A DNA stretch of 64,000 bases from Cornus controversa (GCA_026545225.1 CM048853.1:44222755-44286754), one strand, 5' to 3'. Positions 1-11,811 are shown, numbered from the stretch's first letter. Notes: generated by a model not told the origin, from the sequence alone. Numbers and translations are program-made.

Positions 1-80
1 AATTTGACCTAATTCACCCAGACTTGTAAAAGAAATGTATCACTGAATGCTAAACTTATGAGTTCAATTTTTGTTCGCAG

Positions 81-1774
81 GCAAATATTGGTAAAGAGAA
101 AGAGTTAGAAGCAACACTGCAACGTCTGAGGGGGGCAAAATGCGATATTTCTCAGGAAGCAGCTGAAATCAAGGTAACATCTGTAACACCACATGTTAAT
201 TCAAAAGTCACCGTGTAGATTAAGAAAAGTTATGCCGTTTCTTTTCCCTATCTCTAAGAACAGCAACAAAAAAATATATAAATCGTTGTTGTTATACAGG
301 AATACACAGAAGCTCTTCAACAACTCTCACAATCCAGAATGTTAGACTTGTTTGATCAGAAATATGCTCATGCGCTCATTGTAAGCCTTTACATTAGTCC
401 TAATTAAGTGTGGCATGTTGCCTTTCCCACAACTTCTCTGAACTCTAATGAATACAAAAAATTCCAAAAGGTTGGAGTCGGGTTAATGTTTCTGGTACAA
501 TTTGGAGGGAACAGTGGAATTGCATTTTATGCAAGCTCTATTTTTGAAGCTGCAGGTAAGTTAAGTGATCTTTAGTAATGTCAACAAGAAATTAATGAAT
601 TGAAAGAGCTATTTGAGGAATGAATATCTGAATTTGTATCTTACATGTGGCAGGAAGCTCGGCTAGTGTTGGCACTACAGCAATGGCTATTATTCAGGTT
701 CTTGACAACAAGTATAATTTGAATGTGGGATTTTTTTTAAGGCACTTCCTGGATGATATTGATATTCTTTTGCAGATTCCATTTTCCATTTTGGGTGTAT
801 ACTCGATGGATAAATTTGGACGACGACCACTTCTGATGGTCAGAATGTGAAAGACTTTTTTTTTTTTTTTCTTTTTTGAGTATTTTGATGACTCAGCTCT
901 GAAGTCTTTGTAGGTTACTTCAGCTGGAACATGCTTGGGAGCCTTTCTTGCAGGATTTGCATTCCTCTTGCAGGTTTCTTTGAAACAATATATATGTTTA
1001 TATTTCTTTTTTTAAAAAAATATTATCTCCTAACAAGTTAATTCACTGTGACCAGGATTTTCATCAACGGAAGGAACTCACTGCCATATTGATTCTGAGT
1101 GGCATACTGGTACCATGTCTAACCAAACAATAGTTCTATCCTCTGTCTTGATATTATGAAAGTGAAAATGATCTAATTGAAGAAATTGGTCTTATGTTTG
1201 TGATTGCTTTACCTACCAAAAAAATGTTTTTTAATTTTTCTCACGTTCCCAAACAACCTCCCCATGAATATAATGTGGGGGTCTAAATGAGTGTATGCAG
1301 TGCTTTGTGCTGATTTTTTAAAAGTTGTGAATGGCCATTCATATAAATTTTTGTATGTGTGTGCGTTTCTTTATCTACTACATCAAATTTAAAAGTTGTT
1401 AGTCATTACTTTCTTCCTTGTTTTGTTTTAGCCAAATTTTAACAATGTTGATGGAACAAATTGAGTTATGTATGTATGTGTGTCCTGATTCTGCAACCAG
1501 GTATTTTCCGTTGGTTTTTCAGCGGGCCTGGGTGGTACACCATGGGTTATCATGTCAGAGGTAGTTTATTTACTGGCCTTAACTATATATATATTTATAT
1601 ATTTATAGAATTGCAAACCAGAGTCTGATATGGCATGAATGTGCTATTTCAGATATTCCCTATAAACATTAAGGGTTCAGCTGGAAGCTTGGTGACTTTA
1701 ACAAACTGGTTCGGTTCTTGGATTGTTTCCTATACTTTTAACTTCTTATTTGAATGGAGCTCAGCAGGTGATGC

Positions 1775-1829
<55 letters not shown>

Positions 1830-2000
1830 ATCTGTGTATTTTCTACATGGTACTAATAAGGCCACACTTCTTCAGGAGTATTCTTCCTGTTCGCAATCTT
1901 TTCTGGTTCTATTGTTGTATTTGTTGAAAGACTGGTGCCAGAGACAAAAGGACGAACATTAGAAGAAATACAATCATCCATGATTGATCTCCTCCACTGA
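81..2000 (+). CDS. ERD6-like sugar transporter copy A, exons 9-18 (5' part outside window)
   Basis: This is the 3' half of a proton-coupled or facilitative sugar carrier of the MFS sugar-porter family, ERD6-like branch. Exons: 81-173, 300-380, 471-555, 654-697, 776-838, 914-973, 1056-1109, 1501-1560, 1653-1767 and 1876-2000, with TGA at 1998-2000. All ten are in frame with GT/AG ends and match copies D and E exon for exon. Visible motifs are VQFGG in TM7, DKFGRRP in the TM8-9 loop, a TPWVIMSE block and PETKGR after TM12. Differences from D include K to N at the second codon of exon 9 and A to E shortly before PETKGR. The polyadenylation motif AATAAA that follows the stop in D and E reads AACAAA here. 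Exons 1-8 lie beyond the window, so integrity of the whole gene is unknown. Family assignment is secure; the substrate is not known. Confidence 0.9.
1774..1826 (+). repeat. (TC)n(TA)n compound microsatellite in intron 17 of copy A
   Basis: A CT tract followed by a TA tract begins a few bases after the intron 17 donor. The same compound repeat sits at the same place in copies D, E and F with different lengths, so it predates the duplications and has mutated in length since. Confidence 0.9.
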
Positions 2001-2306
2001 GATACTGTTTTGAAACAAAATGGATGTTATAAAGTTTCCATCTTTTCTGTGATTTCCCTGATAAACCTACTTGGGGCTAATTTTGAGCACCCAAATAATA
2101 TCTATGAGGTCCATTTGGTATAGTTGAAGTCCATTTGCTATGACACTTAACATTAGAAGAAATTAAATACCTTGAAATAAAAACAACCAATTCTTTTGTT
2201 CGGATAAACTATTCATTTGGAATTAAAATTGAAAAAACAATTAACATTGAATTTCATTATGGTTGAATGAGGTTGAACTCATGGTGAAACTCATATACAT
2301 ATCACC

Positions 2307-2981
2307 TTTTTTTTTCTTTCCGATAAGGTAAGTATTTTATTGAAAGCAAATTGTTTGTACGAAAGCCAAGGCGAAAGCCTGTAAGGAGGCATAGCTATAC
2401 AACTGATGCCCGAGGCACTAGAGAGGGAGAGACATACATGATTTCATGAAAACTTAGCGCAAAAGAACTACTGAGAAAGAGGAGATTGTAAGCTAATCAG
2501 ATGGTTTCCTTGGGGGACGAATTACAGAACTTGGAAGAGACTAAATCTGCAAATAACCTACTGCTTTTGCAATTCTTCTTAGAGAAGCTGCAGAGTTTGA
2601 GTCGAATGAGGTTATGGATGGCCTTGATGAGTGCTTGTGGTGTGGATCTCTGGTTTCTGAATCGAATGAGCTATGAATGGTCTTGATGAGTGCTTGTGGT
2701 GTGGATCTCTGGTTTCTGAGTCGAATGAGCTATGAATGGTCTTGATGAGTGCTTGTGGTGTGGGTCTCTGGTTTTTGAAGATTCGACTGTTTCTCTCTTT
2801 CCATATTTCATAAACATAACTAGCAGGTGCTAGTTTTTGCGAGAGAAAGACTTCCTATCAGTCCATGCAGCCATGAGATTAGGTCTTTCCAACTAATGAT
2901 GTCAGGTGAAATGGTGATATTGCATAAGGTTGTGAAATGGTTCCATATTTGTAAGGTGAATGGGCATTGAAAGATGAGGTG
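2307..2981 (-). mobile_element. 5'-truncated LINE fragment (3' end with RVT zinc-binding region)
   Basis: A T-run near 2308 fits the poly(A) tail of a minus-strand LINE. The body aligns with the copies after D (24924-25580) and E (41214-41945), where the minus-strand reading frame shows the zf-RVT region that follows LINE reverse transcriptases. Here the fragment stops abruptly at 2981, where a copia LTR begins. It is not coding now. Shared presence after A, D and E shows insertion before the duplications. Confidence 0.7.
2606..2775 (+). repeat. 59-bp tandem repeat, about three units, inside the LINE fragment
   Basis: The phrase GATGAGTGCTTGTGGTGTGG recurs at a 59-bp period, giving three units. 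The E block has two units of 60 bp (41446-41570) and the D block only one (about 25210-25270), so unit number changed after duplication. Confidence 0.85.
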
Positions 2982-3193
2982 TGTTAGAAATAATAGGAAA
3001 AGAGAGAATGTCTCTGAATTATATTAATGAATGGTATGATAAAGAATATACAGTGAGAGCATATATATAGGACAAGGAAAGGAGGTAGGTGAGTGGGGAC
3101 CAAGTTATCTTATACATGGTAAGTCCCTAATAATAGGAATCCTAATTAGATGTGAAAAATGATAAATATAAAATATACTAATATATATTAACA
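2982..3193 (-). mobile_element. copia 3' LTR (minus orientation)
   Basis: The segment starts TGTTAG and ends TTAACA, giving TG...CA ends. Read on the minus strand it is directly preceded by the purine-rich tract TTGAGAGGGAG, the expected polypurine tract, and then by the copia RNase H frame. The matching 5' LTR was not found, so the element is truncated or rearranged at its far end. Confidence 0.75.
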
Positions 3194-3206
3194 CTCCCTC
3201 TCAAAC

Positions 3207-6200
3207 TCAAGGTGGGTTATACGACGCCATCTGGAGTTTGAAAACAATCTCTTGAAAGTGCCCTGGTGGAAGAGATTTGGTAAAGATATCTGCTATCTGA
3301 TCATGGGAAGTGACCGATCGTAACTGCAAGATATTCTGAAATAGATGATGACGAACAAAATGACAATCTATCTCAATGTGTTTGGTCCGCTCATGAAAAA
3401 TGTCATTATGTGCAATCTGAATAGCACTCTTGTTATCACAATAGATGTGAGTACCAATGGACGAACAAACACCCATATCCTGAATAAGTCATCGTAACCA
3501 TAGAAGCTCAAAAGTAATATCGGCAAGTACTCTATAGTTGGCCTCAGTGCTAGATTGAGCAATAATGGACTGTTTCTTACTACGCCAAGAGATCAATGAG
3601 CTACCAAGAAGTAAGCAATATCCTGTAGTAAAACGACAATCTATTGGGTCGCCAGCCCAATCTGCATCAGAATAAGTATGAAGCACCAGTGAAGACTAAT
3701 GAGAGAAAAAGAGCCCACGAAATACAGTACCCTTGACATAGCAGAGAATACGAAGAACATCAGCAAAGTGAACTGATTTCGGTGAAACCATGAACTGACT
3801 GACAATATGAACATCATGAGAAATATCTGGACGAGTGACAGTAAGGTAGACCAGACTACCAACCAACTGACGATGCAGAGTACAATCACGAAGAAGTTCT
3901 TGGAGTAAGTCTCATATTAGGCTCAAGTGGAGTATCAGCAATCTTGTTGTCTGTGATGCCAGATTTGGAAAGAAGATCAGAATAGTACTTTGCTTGAGTA
4001 AGGTAGTAGCCATCAGTAGCTCTAGTAATTTCCAGTCTAAGAAAATAATTGGGAGATCTAAGATATTTCATTTTAAACTGATGATTGAGAAACTGCTTAA
4101 GTTCTTGAATACCCTGAGTATCATCCCCGGTGATGATCATATCATCAACATAAAGTAAGAGAAGAATAATACCATTTGCAGTATGCCGGATAAATAAAGC
4201 TGAATCATATGTACTAGTAGAATAGCCAAGGCGAGAAATAGTAGACCTAAACTTGGCAAACCAAGCTCGAGGTGCCAGTTTCAGACCATACAAAGCACGC
4301 CTAAGCCTACAAACCTGATGAGGTGGATGATCAAAACTTGGAGGAGGCTTCATATAAACTTCTTTGAGCAAATCACCATTGAGGAATGCATTTTTGACAT
4401 CCATCTGAAAAAGTTCCTAATGACGGGAAATAGCCACAACAATAAGAGTACGAATAGAAGGAAGACGAACAATAGAAGCAAAAGTCTCCTCATAATCAAT
4501 GTCATACTCTTATGTAAACCCTCTTGCCATAAGTCAGACTTTATAGTGCTCAACAGACCCATCTGAACAAGTCTTGATTTTATAAACCCATTTACATCCA
4601 ATGGCAGACTTTCCTAGAGGCAATTCAACTAGATCCCATGTATGAGTTTGGGCAAGTGCATCTAATTCTTCTTTCATTGCTCGCTGCCATAAAGGGTTAG
4701 AGAAGGCCTCGCGAAAAGTGTGAGGTTTATGAAGGGTTGCAAGAGCATGATAACAATTATAGTCATGAAGATGTGTAGGGGAGGTTCTTACCCGAGTGGA
4801 TCGACGAGGATCCAAAGCAGTGATAGCATTAGGAGCCTCAGGCGGGACAGATGATTAGAACTCAACTGCAGGAGGGTCAACCACATGTGATGAGCCAGAA
4901 GGGTCAACTATATCTGATGAGCTAGTAGAAGGAGAATCTGGAAAAAGATCTGTAGATGTATCTAAAGAAGGAATAGGAAATTGGTGGTAAGGAATACCAG
5001 TTAATGTGGATAAGGTATGAAACATTTTATGTTCTCAAAAGATAACATGACGAGAGACTCTAAGACACCTCGCAAGTGGATCATAATACTTATATCCTTT
5101 TTGTTGAAGTCCATACCCAAGAAAACAACAAAGCTGAGCACGAGATTGTAATTTTGTTCGCTCATGAAAATGAAGAAGAACAAAACAAGCACACCCAAAA
5201 ACTTTAAGATTACTATAGTCAGGAACCTACCCGTAAAGACGCTCATAGGGTATTTGATTTTGTAAAAGTGGTGTGAGTACATGATTCATGGTATAGACAG
5301 TAGTGAGGGATGTTTCACCTTAAAAAGATGATGGCACAGAAGAAGAAATGACAAGTGATTATGTCAAATCTAAAATATGTCGAAATTTTCGTTCAGCTCG
5401 ACCATTTTGTTAAGATGTACCAGGGCAAAAAAGTGAAAAATAGTGTCATATTATTTGAGGATATTTTGAAATTCATTTTGCCTGTATTTTATAGCATTAT
5501 CAGAACGAAAAGTTTTGATATTGGTGGAAAATTGAGTTGAAACCATTTTAGTGAAATCACGAAAGATGTTGAGTAATTTAGAACGACTTTTCATTAAAAA
5601 TATCCAAGTGAATCGTGAAAAATCGTCCAGAAATATAACAAAATATCGTGCCCGACCTATGGTGGCTATAGGAGAAGGTTCTCACACATCATAATGAACA
5701 AGATCAAAAGGAGAAGAAGCAAATGACTCACTGTTATTAAATGTTTACCTAATTGACAAGAAATGCAATCAAAAGAATCGATTTTAATTGATCCTAACAA
5801 ACCCTTAGATGCAAGACTTTTGACTCGAGATACCGATGCATGACCCAAATGAGAATGCCATAACTCAAGAGTACGTATACTACGTTGTGTAAATACAGCT
5901 GTGACAGATAAAGTAGGTAGATGTAAGGAAGAAAGCTCAAATAGGCGCCCTGTTTTACGGCCTGTCCCAATGATCTGACCTATTTGAGGATCCTGTACAA
6001 CACAGCCAGTAGAGGTAAAGGTTATATTCAAACCTAGCTCAGTCAATTGACCAACAGACAAGATTAAGAGAAAGATTAGGAACAAGATAAACATTGGGAA
6101 CAGACAAATTTGATTGAGAAACAGTGCCTATGTGACTAACGGCCATAGTGGAACCATTAGCTGTGTGAATAATAGGGGCATGAGATATATGAGTCTGAGC

Positions 6201-6390
6201 AGTGAGCAAAGTATGGTTAGGTGTCATATGATTGCAGTAAGTAGAGTCCAAAATTCGTGAATTAGGTGTACCTGGTGCAGTTGAGAAAGCAAAGTTAGAT
6301 GATAGCTTGTGATTGGTCCCGAACAATCTAATAATTTCTCTAAGAATCACTCTACACACTCCATGTGGAGCACTAAACAAAATCAGGACA
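3207..6390 (-). pseudogene. decayed Ty1/copia pol polyprotein
   Basis: Read right to left on the minus strand the domains follow copia order. A degraded protease region lies near 6250-6400 (the usual DSG...CNHMT motif is altered). A GAG-pre-integrase region with the LWHSHLGHAS block is near 5800-5950, and broken integrase is at about 5000-5700. Reverse transcriptase is at 3886-4815, with the YVDD active-site box near 4140 and the start of the RT block near 4600. RNase H is at 3207-3690, with DADWAGD and YCDNKSAIQIA-type blocks. Several frameshifts and stops separate these, so no polyprotein can be made. The 5' side is interrupted by a TRIM at 6398. The family call is firm; the lineage within copia was not determined. 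Confidence 0.85.
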
Positions 6391-6397
6391 AAAGAAA

Positions 6398-6965
6398 TAT
6401 AATACCCCGCTCCAACACATGGTATGATATTGTCCGCTTTGGGCCTGAGCCCGCACGGTTTTGCTCTTGGGTTTACCCCAAAAGGCCTCATACCATTTGA
6501 AGAGAACATACTACATATAAGCACATTCCCTTTTCCACACCCAGGCGATGTGGGATTGAGCACCTTGTACCCTGTCAGTGTGGTAGCTCAGTCCAGTGTC
6601 TATCTATGCACCCGCCCACTCACACCCGTCCACAAGGGTTACTACAATCCACCCCCCTACGAGGCCCGACGTCCTCGTCGGCACACTTCCGGCTGGGTTC
6701 AGGCTCTGATACCAACTATAATACCCCGCTCCAACACATGGTATGATATTGTCCGCTTTGGGCCTGAGCCCGCACGGTTTTGCTCTTGGGTTTACCCCAA
6801 AAGGCCTCATACCATTTGAAGAGAACATACTACATATAAGCACATTCCCTTTTCCACACCCAGGCGATGTGGGATTGAGCACCTTGTACCCTGTCAGTGT
6901 GGTAGCTCAGCCCAGTGTCTATCTATGCACCCGCCCACTCACACCCGTCCACAAGGGTTACTACA
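6398..6965 (-). mobile_element. TRIM retrotransposon: two about 250-bp LTRs around a 70-bp interior
   Basis: The LTRs are 6398-6646 and 6717-6965 in minus orientation and nearly identical. The interior (6647-6716) holds, on the minus strand, the tRNA-iMet primer site TGGTATCAGAGCC directly after one LTR and a purine tract (TAGGGGGGTGG) before the other. There is no room for protein. The LTR tip nearest the copia reads TA instead of TG. No target-site duplication is evident. The same family occurs at 50853-51102 and 52613-53533. Confidence 0.85.
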
Positions 6966-6972
6966 ATACAGG

Positions 6973-7542
6973 TATGATGTGATACAGACACGACGATCCG
7001 GCAAATCTCAAAAAAATAAAATACGGACACGACAGGGATACGTCAAAAAAATTAAAAAAATAATATTATACATAAAAAATTAACTTTTATTCTTCAATAA
7101 TACAATAAATGTATTTAAAGATTTTATGCAAAATATAAGTTCATTCATTTTATCATTTAGGCAATAAGCATTGCTATTTATTTTTTAATTTACAACATAA
7201 ACATCCATCCATTTAGACTATAAATCTATTGTTTGGAACTTTTAAAATCTTTTTTTTATTACAATCTGACTCTAATATTTTAATCTATAAACTTTTTAAT
7301 ATTACAATTCAACCCACCTTTTAAAACAAAAAAATTACAAATTTGACAAAAACAGATCTGGGCTGTATCCTAAATGTATCAAAGCTTATCTCCACGTATC
7401 CAATATTCAAAAAAATTATTTAAAAAAATTGGATACCTCTCAAAAGTATCGGACATGTATCCGATTGTATTCTAGGCGTATTCATATCAAATACGTGTCT
7501 GATACGGCCACGGGGCCTTTTCCAGAGTATCTGTGCTTCCTA
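6973..7542. mobile_element. Mutator-like fragment of the GATACGG family
   Basis: The ends carry GTGATACAGACACGAC on the left and, reversed, GAAGCACAGATACTC on the right. These resemble the termini of the better preserved element at 10326-11811 (TATGAAGCACGGATAC). The AT-rich middle has no coding signal. A 9-bp duplication is not visible, so the boundaries are approximate. Confidence 0.5.
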
Positions 7543-7659
7543 GTTAGTGAAAGATGAACTCACCTAAAGTTATACACAAGATGAACTCGGAAGAGTCATC
7601 ACTAGAAGATAAAGGAGATGAAGCTTGAGTAGATGAATCATCCTTTGGAGTTCGTTTAT

Positions 7660-7792
7660 AATACACCCGGTGTAAAATACACTGGGTGAATTTGGACCGT
7701 GCGTGTATGACACACGTGATAGATTTTATTGTGCATGTATAACACACACAACCCAGATTCACCCGGTGTATTTACACTGGGAGTATTGTAGA
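7660..7792. mobile_element. about 130-bp MITE with 45-bp inverted ends
   Basis: The left end contains CACCCGGTGTAAAATACAC and the right end holds its imperfect reverse complement, ending at TACACTGGGAGTAT. Both arms also carry GGGTGAAT. Superfamily unassigned; the duplication at the edges is unclear. Confidence 0.6.
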
Positions 7793-8640
7793 TCTTCTCA
7801 ATCTTTTGAGTGCCAAAAAATGATTGTCCCACAATGTGACTGACTAAATTCAGACCCACCAAAATCACGAAGAGTTTCAGAGACCCATCATTACAAAGCC
7901 AATGAATTGATGTTTGATCCATCAATTCCTAGAAAAATAAAAGAAAAAAGAAGAAGAGAAGAAGATAGAGTTGATATTGGAAAGGTCATGGAAAGGTCAA
8001 GGAAGATGAATTTGGAAGAAAATGTAGTCAGTTGCATAAGATTTGTGGCTGAAAACTGATAAGTGTAAAGACAAAATACAAAGAGGTAACTTGAAGAGGT
8101 TACTAACGTGCTCAGCGTCATCGCTAGTACCTCAGCATTAAATAAGAAATCTCGATACAAACAATCGAATCATTACAGAACCCATACGAATTCCCTCCAA
8201 TTATGACAAAGCTCATAATTGAAAGGAATTGGAGGCAATGTGTAAGGGCAAAATTCTCACTCGGTCCAATGGGCTGAACTGATACGCAAATGGAACAGGC
8301 TCAAGTTGGTTTGAGCTCAAGTATCGGCAGAAGGCCCAAAGGGCTGAGTCAAGAATTATAAAGGGCCAAGTCCCCCCCACTTAAAGGCTTAAAAAGCCCA
8401 AACCAAATGCAACTTCAAACTCAAAAGGAATCCAGATCCTTGAGAGAAAAGTTAGTTGTAAATAAGGGAACGAGAGTCTTAAAAGGATTCTACTTCCAAT
8501 TTGTATAAATATCCAACGACATGTGAATGAAAGGGATCTTCGAATCCACTTCTTGAAATCTCTCTCTTTGAAGATATTGTGCTCTTTATTTTGGGTGTGT
8601 GCATTCAATTAATTAACAGTAATTAGCTAAGTAATTTTTT
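7793..8640. other. unassigned repetitive sequence, possibly LTR-derived
   Basis: No gene is recognised. A stretch near 8490-8630 has a TATAAAT-type box (TGTATAAATATCC) followed by a CT-rich segment, which looks like the promoter part of an LTR, but no paired LTR or primer site was found. Short minus-strand frames here match no family I know. Confidence 0.35.
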
Positions 8641-9290
8641 TTTGTACCTACACTGATTAACGATTGATGATTGCATATGTTCACGAAGCTGTCACTGGTT
8701 GTTTGATGAGTTCACACCTAACTAGTCAGTGATGTATGTTTGCTTTGTAGGTTAGATATTCATCTCCTGAGTCTGGTAGCAATCTCTAGTGAGATGTGTG
8801 GTAGTTATATGAAGCTTGCAGTGGCGCTTTTCATTCTCAACTTTCTTCTCCTGCGGACCCTCGCTTCCTGTGCATTACCAGGTGAACCTCCGTCTGGGAT
8901 CTCTTCTTGGCATCTCCATCCGCGGCCTTTTCAGCTAAGATGTTGGTTTGAGCTGACAGTCTGTAGGAGGAATGATCTCGCCTTTGGTGTAACGGCGCTG
9001 GGCTCCCCCAATATTTGCCTCTTTTTTTTTATTATTTAAAAGAATTGGGGGTGTACCAATCTCTTGTTTCAAGTGTGTGAAGTTTGTGACCATGCATTGT
9101 TTCAGGACTATAAGAATTCCTGTCGCATTGCAGGATTTGAAAAAGAATGTATGTCATTTGTGAGGAAAAAAATTCATTACCGGTCACTTGTCAAGCTGAG
9201 AGTGCGATTGTGAAATGCAATGTAACACACTTTAGCTGAACATTGTAACCATATATATAAACAACAGTTCCCTTGCACAAAAATGTTGAT
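8641..9290 (+). pseudogene. remnant B of an ERD6-like transporter (damaged exon 2 and intron 2)
   Basis: The intron 1 end with the acceptor TTTGCTTTGTAG runs to 8750, followed by a short exon 2 start that reads like copies D and F up to TCTGGTA at about 8780. The rest of exon 2 is replaced by a foreign GC-rich insert (8781-9032). After it the sequence resumes as intron 2 and matches copy F around 58520-58760. Near 9290 it passes straight into the promoter-like sequence of copy C, so exons 3-18 are gone. Confidence 0.75.
8781..9032 (+). other. GC-rich foreign insert with oligo-T end inside remnant B
   Basis: This 250-bp piece is richer in G and C than its surroundings and ends in a T-run (about 9023). 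It contains a short frame whose start looks like a signal peptide, and the string CGGCCTTTTCAGCTAAGAT, which resembles the 5' part of U2 snRNA. Neither is enough to call a gene. It may be a retroposed fragment. Confidence 0.4.
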
Positions 9291-9631
9291 CAACTGTAAA
9301 GTGTTTGATTAGTGGCAGGCGTTCACGTGGTTGCAGTTTTCTAGTTGTTGAGACTTGAGAGAGAGAGAGAGAGAAACACAATAATACAGTTACCAGTTAT
9401 ATAGTGCATAATAAAGAAATCCATTATTTCTACTTTTGTGGGCATTATTCGTGGTGATTTGTATACCCGAATAAAGAATTAAACAGTGCAACTAACTACC
9501 ATTCGCAACTCGCAAGTCTCAACTAGTACAACTAAAGGAGGCTCTCTCTCTCTCTATATATATATGTATATATATTTACTAAACTCTTTTTCTGGAACAG
9601 AGTTCAAGCATAGAAGCATAGAACTAAGTAA
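9291..9631 (+). promoter_or_regulatory. promoter and 5' leader region of copy C
   Basis: A block GTAAAGTGTTTGATTAGTGG and an ACGTGGTTGCA motif match the upstream region of copy D (17449-17596), where that unit is doubled. A GA tract (9359-9374) and a CT/TA microsatellite (9541-9575) follow. The leader GCATAGAACTAAGTAACC aligns with the leaders of D and E but the start codon segment is missing. Confidence 0.5.
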
Positions 9632-9829
9632 CCAGATCTTTGATTCTTGAAGAAAATCTTGAAGTGAGTGGTTCCTCCGCCACCACAGCGGTGGTTGTTC
9701 TCAGCATCTTTGTCGCCGCCTCCGGTTCCTTCGCTTATGGGTGTGCAGTAAGTGGGATTTAATTAAACCATTGTTGAATTTGTATACTTATTTTATGCAC
9801 ATATGTTTGGGTATTTGTAGATACTCAAA

Positions 9830-10316
9830 ATTATTTAGTACAAAAACAAGTATTTGCTAGGCAACACTCAAATCTTGTTTTGACAAAAGCTCAAGTTTAT
9901 ATCGAATTTGGATACAGAATGTTACAAAATGTTACGAGTATGAACTGTTTATTTAGTTACTTTTTCCGTGTCCTCCTCTTTCCTTCCCTGCTCTTCTCCT
10001 TTTTACAGGCCTTTCTTTCTTTCGTGGGTTTGTCCCTGTCCCTCAGATATTTTTGGAGCCTCGTCCTTTTCATCATTCTGTTTTCGGAGCTGTCTTTTGG
10101 GCCTTATCCAAAAATGGATAGTCTTATGACATGGAGCAAGTGATGGGCCGTATTAATGATGGCCCCGGTGAACATGTGTCTACAAGGATGAGCTGTATCT
10201 CGTTTGATGGCGGTCCACGTCACTTTTACCACTTGCGGTGGCCGAGCCTTGCGAAATGATTCGGCTTGTCCATCACAATTTTGATGGCCCTATTCCTTCT
10301 TAATCTCATCTCATTG
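9830..10316. mobile_element. solo-LTR-like fragment in intron 1 of copy C
   Basis: The stretch around GGGCCTTATCC and GATAGT...CTATGA...AGCAAG resembles 34440-34600, the LTR-like end of the gypsy element upstream of copy E. It is absent from intron 1 of D and E, so it is an insertion. Ends and duplication were not resolved. Confidence 0.4.
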
Positions 10317-10325
10317 AGTCCACAG

Positions 10326-11811
10326 CTATGAAGCACGGATACTTCTTCGGAGGCGCCGTGATCGTATCGAATACGTATCCGATACGGATACGGCCAAGAT
10401 ACGGTCGGACACGTATCAGATACTCTCGGAAAGTATCAGTTTTTTTTTAAATAATTTTTTATTTTCGGATACGGCAGGATACGGCACGAATACTTGGGAT
10501 ACGGCCAGGATGCTTCTTGGATACGTTTAATTTTTTTTAGTAATGATACTCTGTCCGATTGAAAAAGGCCGATTAGAGTCCCACTCCAACGTGGCTGCCC
10601 ACGTCAACAAAATTTCTTCGCGCGCAAAAGAGCTACAAAAAATTTTAAAAAAATACACTTCTCTCTCCCATTCTCTCTCCACGATTCCCTTCTCTGGAAG
10701 ACTCGAACAACTTTTTTTTTTTATACCTAAAAAAGATCGATTACCTCTATATACACACCTACACAAGGTGGTGTGAAGGAAAGATTAGAATCAAAGAATT
10801 GTTCTACACTCATGTCCAAGAAACCCCAAATTCCATTCAAGTAATTATTGGATCTCTCTCCACCAGACCCATCATCACCTTCAATCCCAACCGTCCCTCC
10901 GCACCAACCAATTTTACAACATCTAAAAAATAAATAATGGTATTGTGTAGTGTGTGTGCAATTCTTCAGGAATGTTTTCAATGGCATTATGTTCTTTCTG
11001 CTTATATAATATTCCATAGAATGTTTTCAATAACTCTTTATTATTGGGCTGCTGTGTATAATATTCTAAAATCCATTAAGAATGCTTTCATGAAACAGTA
11101 TTAAGAGGTTCTTATGAGGTTCTCATGGTGACTCAAATAAATTACATCTTATAAGTGGGTGGGTGCGGAGGGACAGTGAGTTACTTAAATGGAATTTGGG
11201 GTTTCTCGGACATGAGTGTAAAACAATTTCTTGATTTTAATATTTCTTTCACATCACCTTGTGTAGGTGTGTATATACAGGTACGTAGATGAAATTTGAA
11301 TTGTTTGAAACTTGAATCGGTATAACACTCTTGATGTTTTGTTATTCCTTCGATTTTAAACGAAGAAGAAAAAGGAGAGAAGGGAATCGTGGAGAGAGAA
11401 TGTTTCAGTTACTCTGTATTAGCTCTTTTTCAGGCGAAAAATTTTTGTTGACATGGGCAGCAACATTGGAGTCGGACTCTAATCGGCCTTTTTCAATCGG
11501 ACAGAGTATCATTACTCTTTTTTTTTGTTAAATTTTTTTTTAAAGTTGTAATATTAAATTTTAAAAAGCTTAGTTAAAATGTGGGCTTAATTTGTAATAA
11601 ATCAAAAGATCTTTAATGTTGAAAAAAAAAGATCATTTAAGTTAAAACTTAAAACTTAATTTGTGTTCTATTAATTTTTTTGCATAATATATATATATAT
11701 ATATATTTGCCGTATCTAGCCGTACTCGTATCCTATTTTTTTAAGATTTGTCATATCGCAGTATTCATATCGTGTCGTATTCGTATCCCGTATCCATATC
11801 CGTGCTTCATA
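10326..11811. mobile_element. Mutator-like foldback element with 9-bp target duplication
   Basis: The target duplication AGTCCACAG is perfect at 10317-10325 and 11812-11820. Terminal repeats read CTATGAAGCACGGATAC on the left and its reverse on the right. Inside, a second long inverted repeat pairs about 10541-10910 with 11160-11520; both arms carry CTCTAATCGGCC or its reverse complement. Nearly the whole 1.5 kb can fold into a hairpin. No transposase is encoded. It sits in intron 1 of copy C and joins sequence that is contiguous in D and E. Confidence 0.85.

Noticed and set aside
6398..6965. Cassandra-type TRIM carrying 5S rRNA sequence
   Set aside because: The size and primer site fit a TRIM, but I see no 5S rRNA-like block in the LTRs, so only a general TRIM call is made.
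8923..8941. U2 snRNA gene
   Set aside because: Only about 18 bases resemble U2, with a mismatch and an extra base. The following U2 sequence and promoter elements are absent.
8740..9039. Secreted small protein with a signal-peptide-like start
   Set aside because: The frame spans the exon 2 remnant and the foreign insert and ends in translated oligo-T. No family or homologous copy supports it.
10527..11531. Two opposing frames (minus 10527-10766, plus 11331-11531) as genes
   Set aside because: They are the two arms of one inverted repeat inside a transposable element and share the same sequence in opposite directions.
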